DNA of 64,000 nucleotides from Spirosoma telluris (GTDB lineage Bacteria; Bacteroidota; Bacteroidia; Cytophagales; Spirosomataceae). This document shows positions 43,402-52,326 of the stretch, one piece after another. Numbering within the stretch: position 1 is the first letter of the stretch; the number at the start of each line of letters is the position of its first letter. Location of the stretch: the NCBI GenBank assembly GCA_003259005.1, contig QLII01000001.1, positions 2,124,501 to 2,188,500 on the forward strand, written 5' to 3'. The notes under the pieces are model-generated. The model had not been told where the DNA came from, searched no databases, and worked only from the letters and a program-made list of their open reading frames with translations. Both the position numbers and the translations under genes were made by a program.

Positions 43402-43758
43402 TTACTTGATTAATGTTACCCGCATTGCCTTTTCTGTTAAAACAATAAAATGCTGGGGTGTAATTGGCTCTAAAAAGCTAGCAAAAAACCGATTTAATAC
43501 GGTTATTTTATTGTCGATTCGTTCATCATCCAAGCGCATTAAAACAATTCCACAATGTGCAATACGGCTTTTAAAAACTAATTCGCCAAAGTCTTTGTGG
43601 TTGGAAATAACTACCCGGTTCTCACTCACCGCATGGGCCAATACCTGCCAGTCAGGCCAACCCGGTGACTGTTCGCCAACAGAATAAACATCGAATCCTC
43701 GTTCACGTAGCCACCTACCTACGGATGGGCCCGTACATTCATCCACCAGCCATTTCAT
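43402..43758 (-). CDS. DUF5615 PIN-like protein, probable toxin of a DUF433 pair
   Basis: 118 residues with the DUF5615 N-terminus MKWLVDECTGPSVGRWLRERGFDV (Asp-Glu in LVDEC), VISNHKDFGELVF and a basic C-terminus. PIN-like folds are metal-dependent RNases. It overlaps the upstream DUF433 stop by one base (TAATG) and ends 4 bp before kdsA begins. This is the typical DUF433-DUF5615 toxin-antitoxin-like pairing; activity has not been shown here. Confidence 0.82.
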   Translation of the reverse strand: MKWLVDECTGPSVGRWLRERGFDVYSVGEQSPGWPDWQVLAHAVSENRVVISNHKDFGELVFKSRIAHCGIVLMRLDDERIDNKITVLNRFFASFLEPITPQHFIVLTEKAMRVTLIK

Positions 43759-43988
43759 TAAGCAGCCAATGGAATCAAGGTGCTACTATCGAGTAATTGA
43801 CTGGCATAACTCAGGCAGGCCCGGATATCCTCCTCTGTAATATAAGGATACTCCATCAGAATCTCTTCATGTGTAACACCCTTGGCTAGTAGTCCGACAA
43901 TAAATTGAACGGATAAACGGGTTCCAGCAATAACGGGCTTACCTGTCAAGATATCTGGATTTGATAATATTCGTTGTCGGAGTTCCAT
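43758..43988 (-). CDS. DUF433 protein, probable antitoxin
   Basis: 76 residues with the DUF433 winged-helix pattern RILSNPDILTGKPVIAGTRL and VEFIVGLLAKG-like helices (here VQFIVGLLAKGVTHEEILME), then YITEEDIRACLSYASQLL. It is immediately followed, with one-base overlap, by DUF5615. It lies 13 bp after kdnB and so splits the Kdo block. Confidence 0.85.
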   Translation of the reverse strand: MELRQRILSNPDILTGKPVIAGTRLSVQFIVGLLAKGVTHEEILMEYPYITEEDIRACLSYASQLLDSSTLIPLAA

Positions 43989-44001
43989 AGCTTCCTGTAG
44001 T

Positions 44002-45104
44002 TTACAGCCGTCGGAACAAATCTTTCAGCAGGTCGATGGTGATGACTTCCTGCCAATTGTCGCCGATAGCGTGTAGCCACATGTGTGGCAGGTTGTACGA
44101 TACGTGCGCCATTTGCGTGATGATGTCGTCGCTCCAGTCTTTCGACAAACCCTGCGGCAAATCAATCTGGTGATAGGCAACCATCTCTTTAAACTCAGCT
44201 ACACCCTCTGGATAGTAATCTTCGAGGTGATTCATGATCAGGCAATTGGCATAACAATGTCGAGTTCCCAGAATCTTCGACAAACCGTAACTAAGCGCAT
44301 GACAAACACCAACTTCCGAATAGGTCAGGCTCAACCCACCCATCATCGACGCCACCATCAACTTGTCGTCATTCTCAGGCGTCTGACCTGAGTTTTCACC
44401 CAGATATACCTCCCGGCAAAGCTTCATCGACTGCTCCGCATAGGCATGTGAATAGGCATTGTTCATCCGCCCATTCTCCGACTCGATGCAGTGGATATAG
44501 GTATCCATCCCCGTGTAGAACCACCAGTTACGGGGCACACTGGCAATCAGGTCAGGATCAAGGACAATCTGATTGAACACCGTCCATTCGCATTTGAGAC
44601 CTAGTTTTTTAACGGGCCCAGTCAGTACGGCCGTCATTGAAACCTCAGCACCCGTTCCCGAAATGGTGGGTACACCAACATGGTAAACTCCCGGCTTTTT
44701 GATCAGATTCAGACCCTGATAAAGCGTTGATGACCCTTCGTTGGTCAACATCAGCGACAAGGCTTTGGCTATGTCCATGATACTACCGCCACCAATACCT
44801 ACTACGCCAGATGGCAGGCCTTTTTTAGCCAGAATCTCGTCGCGAAGTTGGTCAATCTGCTCCGTGGTTGGCTCATGTTCCTCAACACTAATGTAGTACG
44901 TCAGGTCTTCAGGGTGAGCCGGAACCTGCCCTTCGAGGGCTTTACCTTTGAAATAATTATCGACCAGAAAGACGAAATAGCCTTCATTATCGACTCGGCG
45001 CGGAGCCAGAATTTCGTCGAGTTGGGAAAAACTCCCCGACCAAAAACCGTCTTCTCAACGCCTTTAAAATTTTTATGCGTGGTTTGTGTTGGTGCTGCTA
45101 CCAT
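44002..45104 (-). CDS. kdnB: 3-deoxy-alpha-D-manno-octulosonate 8-oxidase KdnB (iron-type alcohol dehydrogenase; one frameshift)
   Basis: Oxidises C8 of Kdo to an aldehyde, the first step to 8-amino-Kdo. 367 residues after repair. Segments shared with Shewanella KdnB are HKNFKGVEKTVFGRGSF, VGIGGGSIMDIAKALSLMLT, GVPTISGTGAEVSMTAVL, GPVKKLGLKCEWTVFNQI and YTGMDTYIHCIES, with metal-site His residues in VCHALSYGLSKILG. The break is in a G run of the coding strand (C 45034-45037 on +). Together with kdnA it makes 8-amino-3,8-dideoxy-Kdo. Confidence 0.92.
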
Positions 45105-45170
45105 TGTATTGTTAAGCCGTATTGGCTGAAAAATTGGTCTTTTGTGGCAACCTGAATTACTAACTAATTC

Positions 45171-45497
45171 TTAATCAGAGTGTTTTCCCGAATTAATTAT
45201 CGATATAGTAGGGTACAAAACATTTTTTATCCCGATAATCTCATCGATGTTATCCCAAAAAACATGGTAAGCCGAATAAGAAAACTGCCGCCGTTGTTCA
45301 GGTGTTGCCTTAATCAATATTGGTGACCACGACAATGGCCATGCAATCGACCGGCCATCTTCAAGATCAAAATGAACTCTTGTATCATCTACCCAAACGT
45401 TCGCTAGAATAGGCAACTCCTCAATTGTTACCAACTCAGGTGCTACGCTTGTTTTTGTAGTTGATTGTGATGTGGTTGCTTGTGCAGTAGTTGCCAT
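45171..45497 (-). CDS. DUF2442 protein, partner of DUF4160
   Basis: 108 residues from the ATG at 45497. The N-terminal 30 residues are low complexity (ATTAQATTSQSTTKTS); then comes the DUF2442 core with VWVDDTRVHFDLEDGRSIAW and WSPILIKATPEQRRQFSY. Its start lies 62 bp inside the DUF4160 gene, an overlap larger than usual. DUF4160-DUF2442 pairs are common and suspected toxin-antitoxin modules, with no proven activity. Confidence 0.75.
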   Translation of the reverse strand: MATTAQATTSQSTTKTSVAPELVTIEELPILANVWVDDTRVHFDLEDGRSIAWPLSWSPILIKATPEQRRQFSYSAYHVFWDNIDEIIGIKNVLYPTISIINSGKHSD

Positions 45498-45726
45498 ACG
45501 CTTCCTGAATAAAAACCATTTGAGTGAGTAACGTCGCTTCAATATCGTTCAGTTCACGCTGTTTGAAGCCCTTTGAATCAGCAAGTTCAATGGTGCCATC
45601 TGCAAAAATCCAATATTTACAGAGCTTACGACCACCATCGCCCACATGAATATGAAAAGGCTCATTTAGCAAGTCGAACATAACAAAGAAGAATCGAAGT
45701 CCCGCGTTAATAAATAACGTTGGCAT
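45436..45726 (-). CDS. DUF4160 protein, probable toxin-antitoxin component
   Basis: 96 residues. The family start MPTLFINAGLRFFFVMFDLL is followed by NEPFHIHVGDGGRKLCKYWI. Its ATG overlaps the kdnA stop by one base, so it is probably translated with kdnA. Its 3' part overlaps the DUF2442 start. It sits in the kdnA-kdnB gap. Confidence 0.78.
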   Translation of the reverse strand: MPTLFINAGLRFFFVMFDLLNEPFHIHVGDGGRKLCKYWIFADGTIELADSKGFKQRELNDIEATLLTQMVFIQEAYGNYCTSNHITINYKNKRST

Positions 45727-46931
45727 TACGCTTCTACCAGTGTCGCTTTCCGAACGGCGGTTTCGATGTTGGTTGCTAATGTAGCGACCTCCTCTGCTGT
45801 CCAGCTTGCCCGGATACCGAAGGAAATCAATCGGCCAATCGTCGCCTGAGCATTCGGAATGTCAAGGTTTTTATAGTCCTGTGGCGCACCGAACTTTTCG
45901 ATGGCTAAAGGCGCAGCCGTTTTCATTTCCTTGATATGGTTCCACTGGTTAATGAAGTGGTACATGTTCGTAAACCAGTAGTTGAACCCACCCACACCAG
46001 CCGCATTCAGTTCAGCAACTGTACGTTGTGCTGAATCGGTATCGGCAAGCAATAGATTCAGGAAGGTAGCGGAGTCCCCATTGGCATCGGGAATAGTCGC
46101 AAATGATAAACCCGGTACGTTTGCCAATGCCGACATAAGCCGGGTTTTGTGTGCGTTGTTGCTCTTGATGATCTCCGGTACCCGGCGCGTTTGTACCAAT
46201 CCAACAGCGGCATGAAGCTCGCTGATGCGATAGTTGAAGCCCAGAATAGGGTGCTGTTCCATACCCCGGTTTGAGCCCACGTGGTCGTGACCGTGGTCAG
46301 AATACGAATCTGCGTGTTTGTACGCCGTTTCGTCGTTAGTGACCATGATGCCACCTTCACCGGCCGTTGCGATCTTGAAAAAGTCGAACGAATAGGCTCC
46401 GGTTTTGCCCCACAGGCCGGTTGACACACCTTTGTAACTGGCGCCCATTGCCTGACCAGCATCTTCAACAAGCACCAGATTGTACTCGTTCACAATGGCC
46501 ATAATAGCATCCATGTTGGCCATTTGACCACACATATGCACTAAGCAAATGGCTTTGGTTTTTGGGGTAATGACTTTACGAATCCCATCGGCACTCAGGC
46601 AAAGCGTTTCGTCAATATCAGCGAAAACAGGTAAAGCACCTGCCATAAGCACCGCTTCAACCGTGGCGATATAGGTAAAAGGGGGAACGATCACTTCATC
46701 GCCAGCACCGATTCCGGCAGCTGCCAGCGCACATAAAACGGCTGTTGACCCACTCGATACGGCGTGAGCGTATTTGGCACCCACTACTTTGGCAACCTCG
46801 GCCTCGAATTCGCGGGCTTTGTAAATAGCATTACGTTGCGCTTCGTGATTATACCGAAACAGGATACCGGTCTCGAGCACATCGTTAATTTCCTTGCGCT
46901 CGGCCGCTCCAAAAAATTCCATTCCTGGCAT
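45726..46931 (-). CDS. kdnA: 8-amino-3,8-dideoxy-alpha-D-manno-octulosonate transaminase KdnA
   Basis: PLP enzyme (DegT/DnrJ/EryC1 family) that aminates the 8-aldehyde made by KdnB. 401 residues, intact. Segments characteristic of KdnA are GMEFFGAAERKEINDVLETG, AGIGAGDEVIVPPFTYIATV, IDETLCLSADGIRKVITPKT, LVHMCGQMANMD, LVEDAGQAMGASYKG, the PLP-Lys region AYSFDFFKIATAGEGG and YSDHGHDHVGSNRG. It leads the minus-strand Kdo block and has a good promoter match upstream. Its product lets LPS carry Kdo8N at the inner core, which adds a positive charge. Confidence 0.95.
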   Translation of the reverse strand: MPGMEFFGAAERKEINDVLETGILFRYNHEAQRNAIYKAREFEAEVAKVVGAKYAHAVSSGSTAVLCALAAAGIGAGDEVIVPPFTYIATVEAVLMAGALPVFADIDETLCLSADGIRKVITPKTKAICLVHMCGQMANMDAIMAIVNEYNLVLVEDAGQAMGASYKGVSTGLWGKTGAYSFDFFKIATAGEGGIMVTNDETAYKHADSYSDHGHDHVGSNRGMEQHPILGFNYRISELHAAVGLVQTRRVPEIIKSNNAHKTRLMSALANVPGLSFATIPDANGDSATFLNLLLADTDSAQRTVAELNAAGVGGFNYWFTNMYHFINQWNHIKEMKTAAPLAIEKFGAPQDYKNLDIPNAQATIGRLISFGIRASWTAEEVATLATNIETAVRKATLVEA

Positions 46932-46992
46932 GACGTAAACTGTTTAGTAAGTCGCTTCAGAAATTAAATAGTACGAAGCGGCTTTTTTTCTG

Positions 46993-47000
46993 CAAAAGTA
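46993..47000 (-). promoter_or_regulatory. -7 promoter element for the kdnA operon
   Basis: The minus strand reads TACTTTTG, an exact TAnnTTTG match, 61 nt before the kdnA ATG. It is the best promoter candidate for the whole minus-strand Kdo block. Confidence 0.55.
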
Positions 47001-47047
47001 CGGGTTTTAAATCGAGAACGGATACTTCGTTTTAGTGTGGTACGCTA

Positions 47048-47524
47048 TCAATACAGAATTCGTTTCTCCAAAGCCACCCACTCCTGAAAAACGGCGTCGG
47101 CTTCGTCGCGCAGAAGTTGGTGCATGGGAATATGACGCTGTTCGCGGGGTTTGTCTAATTCCTCGTAAATGAACTGATCGTCGAAGCCAGCACCTGCCGC
47201 ATCGGAATGAAAGGCTCCGTACACAATTTGGCTGGGGCGCGCCCAATAAATAGCCCCCAAACACATTGGGCAGGGTTCGCAGGATGCGTAGAGTGTACAA
47301 TCTTCGAGTTGAAACGTACTCAAATTTCGGCAGGCATCCCGAATCGCTACCACTTCAGCATGGGCTGTCGGGTCGTTTGTCGACGTGACCTGATTGCAGC
47401 CCCGCCCCACAATTTCACCATTTCGGACAACCACGCAGCCAAATGGGCCGCCTTGCCCGGTTGTCATACCTTCGCGGGCAAGCTGGATAGCCTCGCGCAG
47501 AAAGTGTTCATCTTGATTTGTCAT
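47048..47524 (-). CDS. Cytidine/deoxycytidylate-family nucleoside deaminase (guanine-deaminase type)
   Basis: 158 residues, intact. Zinc and catalytic motifs are DPTAHAEVVAIRDA (His-Ala-Glu) and YASCEPCPMCLGAIYW (PCxxC). The C-terminal ending IPMHQLLRDEADAVFQEW with YGAFHSDAAGAGFDD is typical of guanine deaminase GuaD-like rather than tRNA-specific TadA. It stands alone upstream of the kdnA promoter region, ending 48 bp from it. It could act on guanine or a related purine. Confidence 0.88.
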   Translation of the reverse strand: MTNQDEHFLREAIQLAREGMTTGQGGPFGCVVVRNGEIVGRGCNQVTSTNDPTAHAEVVAIRDACRNLSTFQLEDCTLYASCEPCPMCLGAIYWARPSQIVYGAFHSDAAGAGFDDQFIYEELDKPREQRHIPMHQLLRDEADAVFQEWVALEKRILY

Positions 47525-47530
47525 TTTTTA

Positions 47531-47632
47531 TAGTCAAGTATTGTCATTTATGGTCATAAATAGTCATTTATTGTAATTGTCTGGTTATTTAACAGTGAAT
47601 GACCATAAATGACAACGAATGACTACACCTGA
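47531..47632. repeat. Word-repeat palindrome (TTGTCATTTATGGTCAT family)
   Basis: The left part repeats GTCATTTATGGTCATAAATA words and the right part their complement (AATGACCATAAATGACAA), with a perfect 17-bp core. The same words occur at 63176-63262. Confidence 0.75.
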
Positions 47633-47640
47633 CAAGTTTT

Positions 47641-48425
47641 TTAAAGTGAAGCAAGATACCTTGTAACGGCCAACTGAGCGGCACTGTTTTTCTGGAATGT
47701 ATCGGGAGCCAGCACATCGCGCAGGGATTCGTATAGATAGGTAACTTCCCATAAACTGCTCAGTAACGTTGGTCGATCCGGCATGGATACGGTTTTGCGA
47801 AGCCGGGTTAGTTCTGGGGGACCAAAGGTAGTTTCGGCTCTACGGACGCCCCGTGGCAAACTTGCATTTTTCAGGTGGAGCATCGGCCCAAGTACAGCAT
47901 TTCGGACAAAAGCCAGAAAATCAATGGCTTCAAAGAATTCGCCCCGCCCAACTTTAAGTGCGGCATAGTGGGTCCATATCCAGAAACGGTCTTCGGCCCA
48001 TTGAAAATCGAAAGGTGGGTATTGGGCGGTTGATTGCTCGATAATTGACGTCAATACCTGATCCCGCTCCCAGAGAATGGTGGGGTCTTCTACCCGATGG
48101 TGAAATTCATCGGGCGTTAAAAACTTAATATCAACGTGCAACAGTGCGTTTTCATAAAGGACAATCAGCAAGCGGGGTTCACCAACGTGATCGCCCGGAA
48201 GGACGCAAGCACCGACCCTAATTTCGCGGCATACGCCTGCATCTTCCCGGTATCTGGCGCAATTTTCTGGGTCGTCACCAATACCAGATCGAGGTCTGAG
48301 TAAGCGTCTACTTCACCCGATGCCCAGGAGCCACCCGCAGCTAAGCCAACGGTTTCTGGATCTTGCTGAAGATACTCAATAGCTTTGAAAATAAACGATT
48401 GGAAGGGTTTTAAATGGTCTTGCAT
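47641..48425 (-). CDS. Nucleotidyltransferase-domain protein (one frameshift)
   Basis: 261 residues after repair, from the ATG at 48425; a GTG at 48485 is an alternative. The catalytic signature GGSWASGEVDAYSDLDLVLV has the Gly-Ser and Asp-x-Asp pattern of polymerase-beta-type nucleotidyltransferases (aminoglycoside adenylyltransferase fold). The rest is helical, with ERDQVLTSIIEQST and FEAIDFLAFVRNAVLG. The break is at the coding-strand CC (GG 48197-48198 on +), repaired to FPGDHVGEPRLLIVLYEN. It could be a small-molecule adenylyltransferase; the substrate is unknown. Confidence 0.75.
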
Positions 48426-48521
48426 CGCCCGTTGAAGTTGGTAAATTATCGCAGAACGGCTCCGTAACCTGATTAGTTCAGGCACGCCAAGGCTTTCCTG
48501 CGATTCTTTTACTGGGGCAGC

Positions 48522-49130
48522 TTACCGAATAGGTACAACGAGTCCTAAGCCAGTTGATCCGGCAGAGAGCAAAACACGTTCCTGCTTATCGCCCCTGTTC
48601 TTGAAAATGAAGTAGTTCACCAAATCAAAAGCCAGTAGAAAACCGCCCTGCGCCATAATGGATGTTCCGTAACCCCGCAGTTGGTCGGCCTTGGCAGGAT
48701 GTGATTCGGCACGTTCTTTCAAATAAGCCCCACCGATCACATAGGCCACATCTAATCCAGCATTGATCAGCAAAATCTGTTTCATATTCTCGTGCTGTCG
48801 AACGGCATCTGCTATCGTTTCGCCATCGGCCTGCCGCCTACGGGAAACCAGCAGGCCAGCCCCGGCAATCCCGAGGTTGACCAGGTTCCAGTAGACATTC
48901 ATTTTATGGAAATACATTGTCTCGCCTGCTGTCTGCCCAGCGGCAATCGTCCCAACCGCAATGTTAGCCAGCGCAAAACTACCCAGAGTAAGTCCCAATG
49001 TTTTCTGATGCTTTATCCGCTGGTCGCTAAAATCCCTCAACTCGGGCGAGGGTGTTACACGCTGCGCAGTTGCCACACTGCTAAGTAGAAGCGACCCAGC
49101 AGCGATCAAGGCATGGCGAAGAGGATTCAT
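48522..49130 (-). CDS. Hypothetical four-helix membrane protein
   Basis: 202 residues from the ATG at 49130 (MNPLRHALIAAG), with a signal-like first helix ending SVATAQ. Further hydrophobic segments are LGSFALANIAVGTIAAG, VNLGIAGAGLLV, ILLINAGLDVAYVIGG and MAQGGFLLAFDLVNYF. I do not recognise a named family beyond similar Bacteroidota proteins. It lies 43 bp after mobA on the same strand. Confidence 0.6.
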   Translation of the reverse strand: MNPLRHALIAAGSLLLSSVATAQRVTPSPELRDFSDQRIKHQKTLGLTLGSFALANIAVGTIAAGQTAGETMYFHKMNVYWNLVNLGIAGAGLLVSRRRQADGETIADAVRQHENMKQILLINAGLDVAYVIGGAYLKERAESHPAKADQLRGYGTSIMAQGGFLLAFDLVNYFIFKNRGDKQERVLLSAGSTGLGLVVPIR

Positions 49131-49173
49131 ATCAAACTGGTTTTGAGTATGAACCCGAATTCTTATCTGATGT

Positions 49174-49751
49174 TTACAAACCCAGTTTTTCCCGCGCTGT
49201 CGGGTCATTGATATTTGTCAGTTCGCGAATGTCGGGAGCGGTCAGCAGTTGACTATCATTCTTTTGCAGAAGTTGTCGAGGAGAGTACTCTCCCGCTAGC
49301 ATAGCCTGATGCAAAATGGGTCTAAAGGCTGGTTCATAAATACCCAGAAGCGGTTCGGGTAGCTTTCCATCGGAATCGTAAAAAACCGTGGCCATTTTTT
49401 CTCGGTTACGCCCCTTCACGAGAGCGTCCAGCGACTTAACCGTTAATAGAGGCATATCGCAGGCCACAACGAACCAGGCCGCTTCAGGATCATATTTAAA
49501 AGCCGACAAGATTCCGTTAAGTGGACCCTGTATATCGAACGCATCAACAATGCGGAGTTGAAGCCGTCCGGCAGTTTCCAGTTCCATTTCCTGCGTTGTA
49601 TTCACTGACCAGAAAACGACGTTACAATAAGGTCTTAAGAGTTCTGTCAGATGATCACGCTGCGATTTCCCATGATAGATCAGTTGCGATTTATCCTCCC
49701 CCATACGGGTACTGCGCCCCCGGTCAGAATGAGTCCGTTTAGTTTACTCAC
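49174..49751 (-). CDS. mobA: Molybdenum cofactor guanylyltransferase (one frameshift)
   Basis: Attaches GMP to molybdopterin. 192 residues after repair, starting at a GTG at 49751 that overlaps the moaC stop. Repaired, the N-terminus reads LNGLILTGGRSTRMGEDKSQ, the nucleotide-binding signature. Further motifs are FDIQGPLNGILSAF, FVVACDMPLL and LLGIYEPAF. The break is in a G run of the coding strand (C 49717-49721 on +). Without repair only an internal ATG remains, lacking the active-site loop. Confidence 0.9.
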
Positions 49752-50232
49752 GTCGAAAGTCGCGTTTGCCGCCCGTTTTTTCCATAAGTTTCGTTTCCCG
49801 GATAACGATGTCGTGCGAGAACGCTTTGCACATATCGTAAATAGTCAGTGCAGCTACCGATGCCCCCACCAGCGCTTCCATTTCGACGCCGGTTTTCCCT
49901 TCCGTTGAGACAAGGCAATTGACAATAGCGTCGGTCCCTTCGGTTGTAATCGTAATCTGGCAATTATCTAACCCAAGCGAATGGCAGAGCGGAATGAGAT
50001 CGTCGGTCCGTTTAGCAGCCATTGTCCCGGCAATGATGGCAGTTTGAAACACGGGGCCTTTCTTGGTGGCGATATCCGTACCCGTTAAGCCAGAGGCAAC
50101 CAGATGCTGCATAATTTCGGGACCTAAGGCAACAACGCTCTGCGCAAGGGCCGTTCGGCGAGTAACGGCTTTGGCTCCTACGTCTACCATAGCCGGATTT
50201 CCTTCGGCATTGAGATGTGAAAACGAACTCAT
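49744..50232 (-). CDS. moaC: Cyclic pyranopterin monophosphate synthase
   Basis: Second enzyme of molybdopterin synthesis. 162 residues, intact: FSHLNAEGNPAMVDVGAKAV, AIIAGTMAAKRTDDLIPLCH, and VSTEGKTGVEMEALVGASVA followed by LTIYDMCKAFSHDIVI. It overlaps mobA at the 3' end, so the two form a small operon; moeA lies nearby on the other strand. moaA, moaE and moaD are not in the window. Confidence 0.95.
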   Translation of the reverse strand: MSSFSHLNAEGNPAMVDVGAKAVTRRTALAQSVVALGPEIMQHLVASGLTGTDIATKKGPVFQTAIIAGTMAAKRTDDLIPLCHSLGLDNCQITITTEGTDAIVNCLVSTEGKTGVEMEALVGASVAALTIYDMCKAFSHDIVIRETKLMEKTGGKRDFRRE

Positions 50233-50296
50233 AATTGACTGAATCTGACCTAGCCTTGTTTCTGGCTCAGCCCTGACTCATTTAAGATGAAAAATC

Positions 50297-50596
50297 TTAT
50301 TTCGGAGGAAATTTCTTGTAAATGTCTCCTCTACTCAAAATTGTAATGACAATAGCAGCGGCTGTTTGTTCATCGACCGGGGGCTTATACTCCACTCCCA
50401 TCCGCCAGCCGCCAACACGAATCCGGTAATAATTCTGCCCTTTTTTCTGACCTTCCATGTATTTATAATCGACTCCCGAGCTTTCCAGATCGAGAGCTTG
50501 CTCCAATTCATCTAAAATCTCTCGAACAGATTGTTGAATTTTAGATGGCAATTTTTGCAGTTCTTTAACGAAGGATTTACGTACGGTTATTTCCAT
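50297..50596 (-). CDS. RelE/HigB-type toxin
   Basis: 99 residues. RelE-fold marks are VRKSFVKELQKLPSKIQQSV, YYRIRVGGWRMGVEYK and the basic C-terminus ILSRGDIYKKFPPK. The usual role is mRNA cleavage at the ribosome. Its start overlaps the antitoxin stop by 10 bp. The context of a clear antitoxin partner makes a toxin-antitoxin unit likely. Confidence 0.85.
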   Translation of the reverse strand: MEITVRKSFVKELQKLPSKIQQSVREILDELEQALDLESSGVDYKYMEGQKKGQNYYRIRVGGWRMGVEYKPPVDEQTAAAIVITILSRGDIYKKFPPK

Positions 50597-50880
50597 CCCA
50601 TCTGAGTTTTCAAATCAGCGAGGGAGATAGTTGGTTCATCGGCACGGTCCTCCATAATTTTACTCATCAAATAATCATCAACGTCTTCATTATCAATCAA
50701 TTGAATTATTTTCTCAACTTCATCAACAGAAAAACTATTCCGTTTTTTTTTCGTAGCAAAGCTAACGGCCGAAATCCCTATTTTCTTCGCCACATAGTCA
50801 TTTCGGTAGCCAGCCACATCAATAAGATTTCCAATATGTGCAACCAGGTTTTTATAATTCCTAACTATTTCCGTAGCCAT
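50587..50880 (-). CDS. Antitoxin with helix-turn-helix domain
   Basis: 97 residues. A Cro/C1-like helix-turn-helix is visible at about 24-45 (GYRNDYVAKKIGISAVSFAT), followed by an acidic C-terminus with ADEPTISLADLKTQMGW, suited to wrapping the toxin. It precedes and overlaps the RelE-type gene. Likely autoregulates from the 130-bp gap shared with moeA. Confidence 0.8.
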   Translation of the reverse strand: MATEIVRNYKNLVAHIGNLIDVAGYRNDYVAKKIGISAVSFATKKKRNSFSVDEVEKIIQLIDNEDVDDYLMSKIMEDRADEPTISLADLKTQMGWK

Positions 50881-50967
50881 ATATCAGTTTCTGTTAATCT
50901 TACATAACAAATATAAGAGCATATTTGCACAATTGTACGACTCAGGAAAAGTACACCAGCAGCATAC

Positions 50968-51010
50968 TATTTTTTCATTGTACATTGTTCATTATTCGTC
51001 ATCCATTATT
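50968..51010. repeat. Partial word-repeat element (CATTGTACATTGTTCATTAT)
   Basis: One arm of the AATGAATAATGTACAATG family, ending at the moeA start. It resembles the right arms at 42519-42543 and 60262-60286 but shows no clear second arm here. Confidence 0.5.
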
Positions 51011-51012
51011 CT

Positions 51013-52226
51013 ATGCTTTCCGTTACCGACGCGTTTTCGATTACTCAACAACATTTACTTACACTACCGACTGAAATCGTTTCACTCACCGATGCCAAGG
51101 GCCGTGTACTCCGCGAAACCGTTCGGGCTGACCGCGACTTTCCACCCTTCGACCGGGTGGCAATGGATGGTATCGGGATTCGATTTGCCGACTATAAAGC
51201 CGGGCAACGAACGTTTCGGGTGGTTGGGATGCAACGTGCCGGACAACCTCAACAAACACTGAGCGATGCCAATACCTGTATAGAAGTAATGACCGGAGCC
51301 ATGTTACCTATAGGGGTCGATACGGTGGTACGTTATGAAGAAATACGCATTGACGATGGGAAGGCAGCTATTGTGGTTGAGGATACGCCCTGGGGACCCA
51401 TTCAACGGAGCCAACATATTCACCCGCAAGCCACTGACCGAGAGGCAGGCGACGAGTTGTTGCCAGTTGGTACAAAGCTAGGGCCTTCCGAGCTGGCTGT
51501 TGCCGCTTCAGTTGGTCAGTCAACGCTTTCCGTTACCGTGTTACCCCGCGTAGCACTTATTTCGACTGGTGATGAGTTGGTGTCCATTACCGATACGCCC
51601 CTTCCCTATCAGATTCGACGATCCAACACCTACATGCTTCAGGCAGCCCTGGCCTCGCTGGGTATTCAGGCTACATTGCACCATATCATTGACGACGAAG
51701 CCGTATTACAGGAGAACTTACTCCACCTGCTTACCACTAACGATGTACTCATTCTCAGTGGTGGTGTTTCGGCGGGGAAAGCTGATTTTGTACCGGCTGT
51801 GCTGGCTCGTCTTGGCGTACAAAAGCATTTTCATAAAGTAGAGCAGCGGCCTGGCAAACCGCTTTGGTTTGGCACATCGGCAGCGGGCAAAACCGTCTTT
51901 GCGTTACCGGCAATCCAGTCTCAACGGTACTTTGTGCCTATAGGTACGTACTCCCTTACCTACGAGTTTCGCTGGGTTTAGCTCCTGCTCCTATCCGCTA
52001 CGCTCAGTTAGCGGAATCAGTGGTCTTCAAAACACCTATTACCTATTTCCTCCCCGTACGACTCACCTCCGAACCGGATGGCCGGGTGCTAGCTCATCCG
52101 TTACCTGGTTCCGGTTCTGCCGACTTTGCTAATTTGTTAGCAGCCGATGGGTTTATGGAGTTGCCTGCCGACCAGTCGGAGTTTGGCGTGGGAGAAAGCT
52201 TTAGGGTGTGGGAGACAATCCGGTAG
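51013..52226 (+). CDS. moeA: Molybdopterin molybdotransferase (one frameshift)
   Basis: Inserts molybdate into molybdopterin. 404 residues after repair. Marks are DFPPFDRVAMDGIGIRF, EVMTGAMLPIGVDTVVRYEE, RVALISTGDEL, ILSGGVSAGKADFVPAVL and the repaired GNPVSTVLCAYRYVLPYL. The break is the GG at 51909-51910. It is convergent with the DJ-1 gene and shares a 33-bp hairpin with it. Confidence 0.93.
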
Positions 52227-52234
52227 ATACTTCA

Positions 52235-52310
52235 TTTTTGTCCTCTCGACCTAAGTAGAGATCTCAAGTTAGTTATGTTGAGATCTCTCCTTACATCGAG
52301 AGGACAAAAA
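52235..52310. terminator. 33-bp bidirectional hairpin
   Basis: Arms TTTTTGTCCTCTCGACCTAA... (52235-52267) and 52278-52310 pair over 33 positions with few mismatches around a 10-nt loop. T and A tracts lie at the ends. It sits between the convergent moeA and DJ-1 genes. Confidence 0.8.
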
Positions 52311-52326
52311 CATATTCAGCTTTGAC

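Noticed and set aside
47048..47524. tRNA adenosine deaminase (TadA)
   Set aside because: The C-terminal region and HSDAAGAGFDD segment fit guanine-deaminase-type enzymes better, although the zinc motifs are shared.
48425..48485. GTG start for the nucleotidyltransferase
   Set aside because: The ATG at 48425 begins the protein-like part; the upstream 20 residues are basic and not domain-like, though the GTG cannot be excluded.
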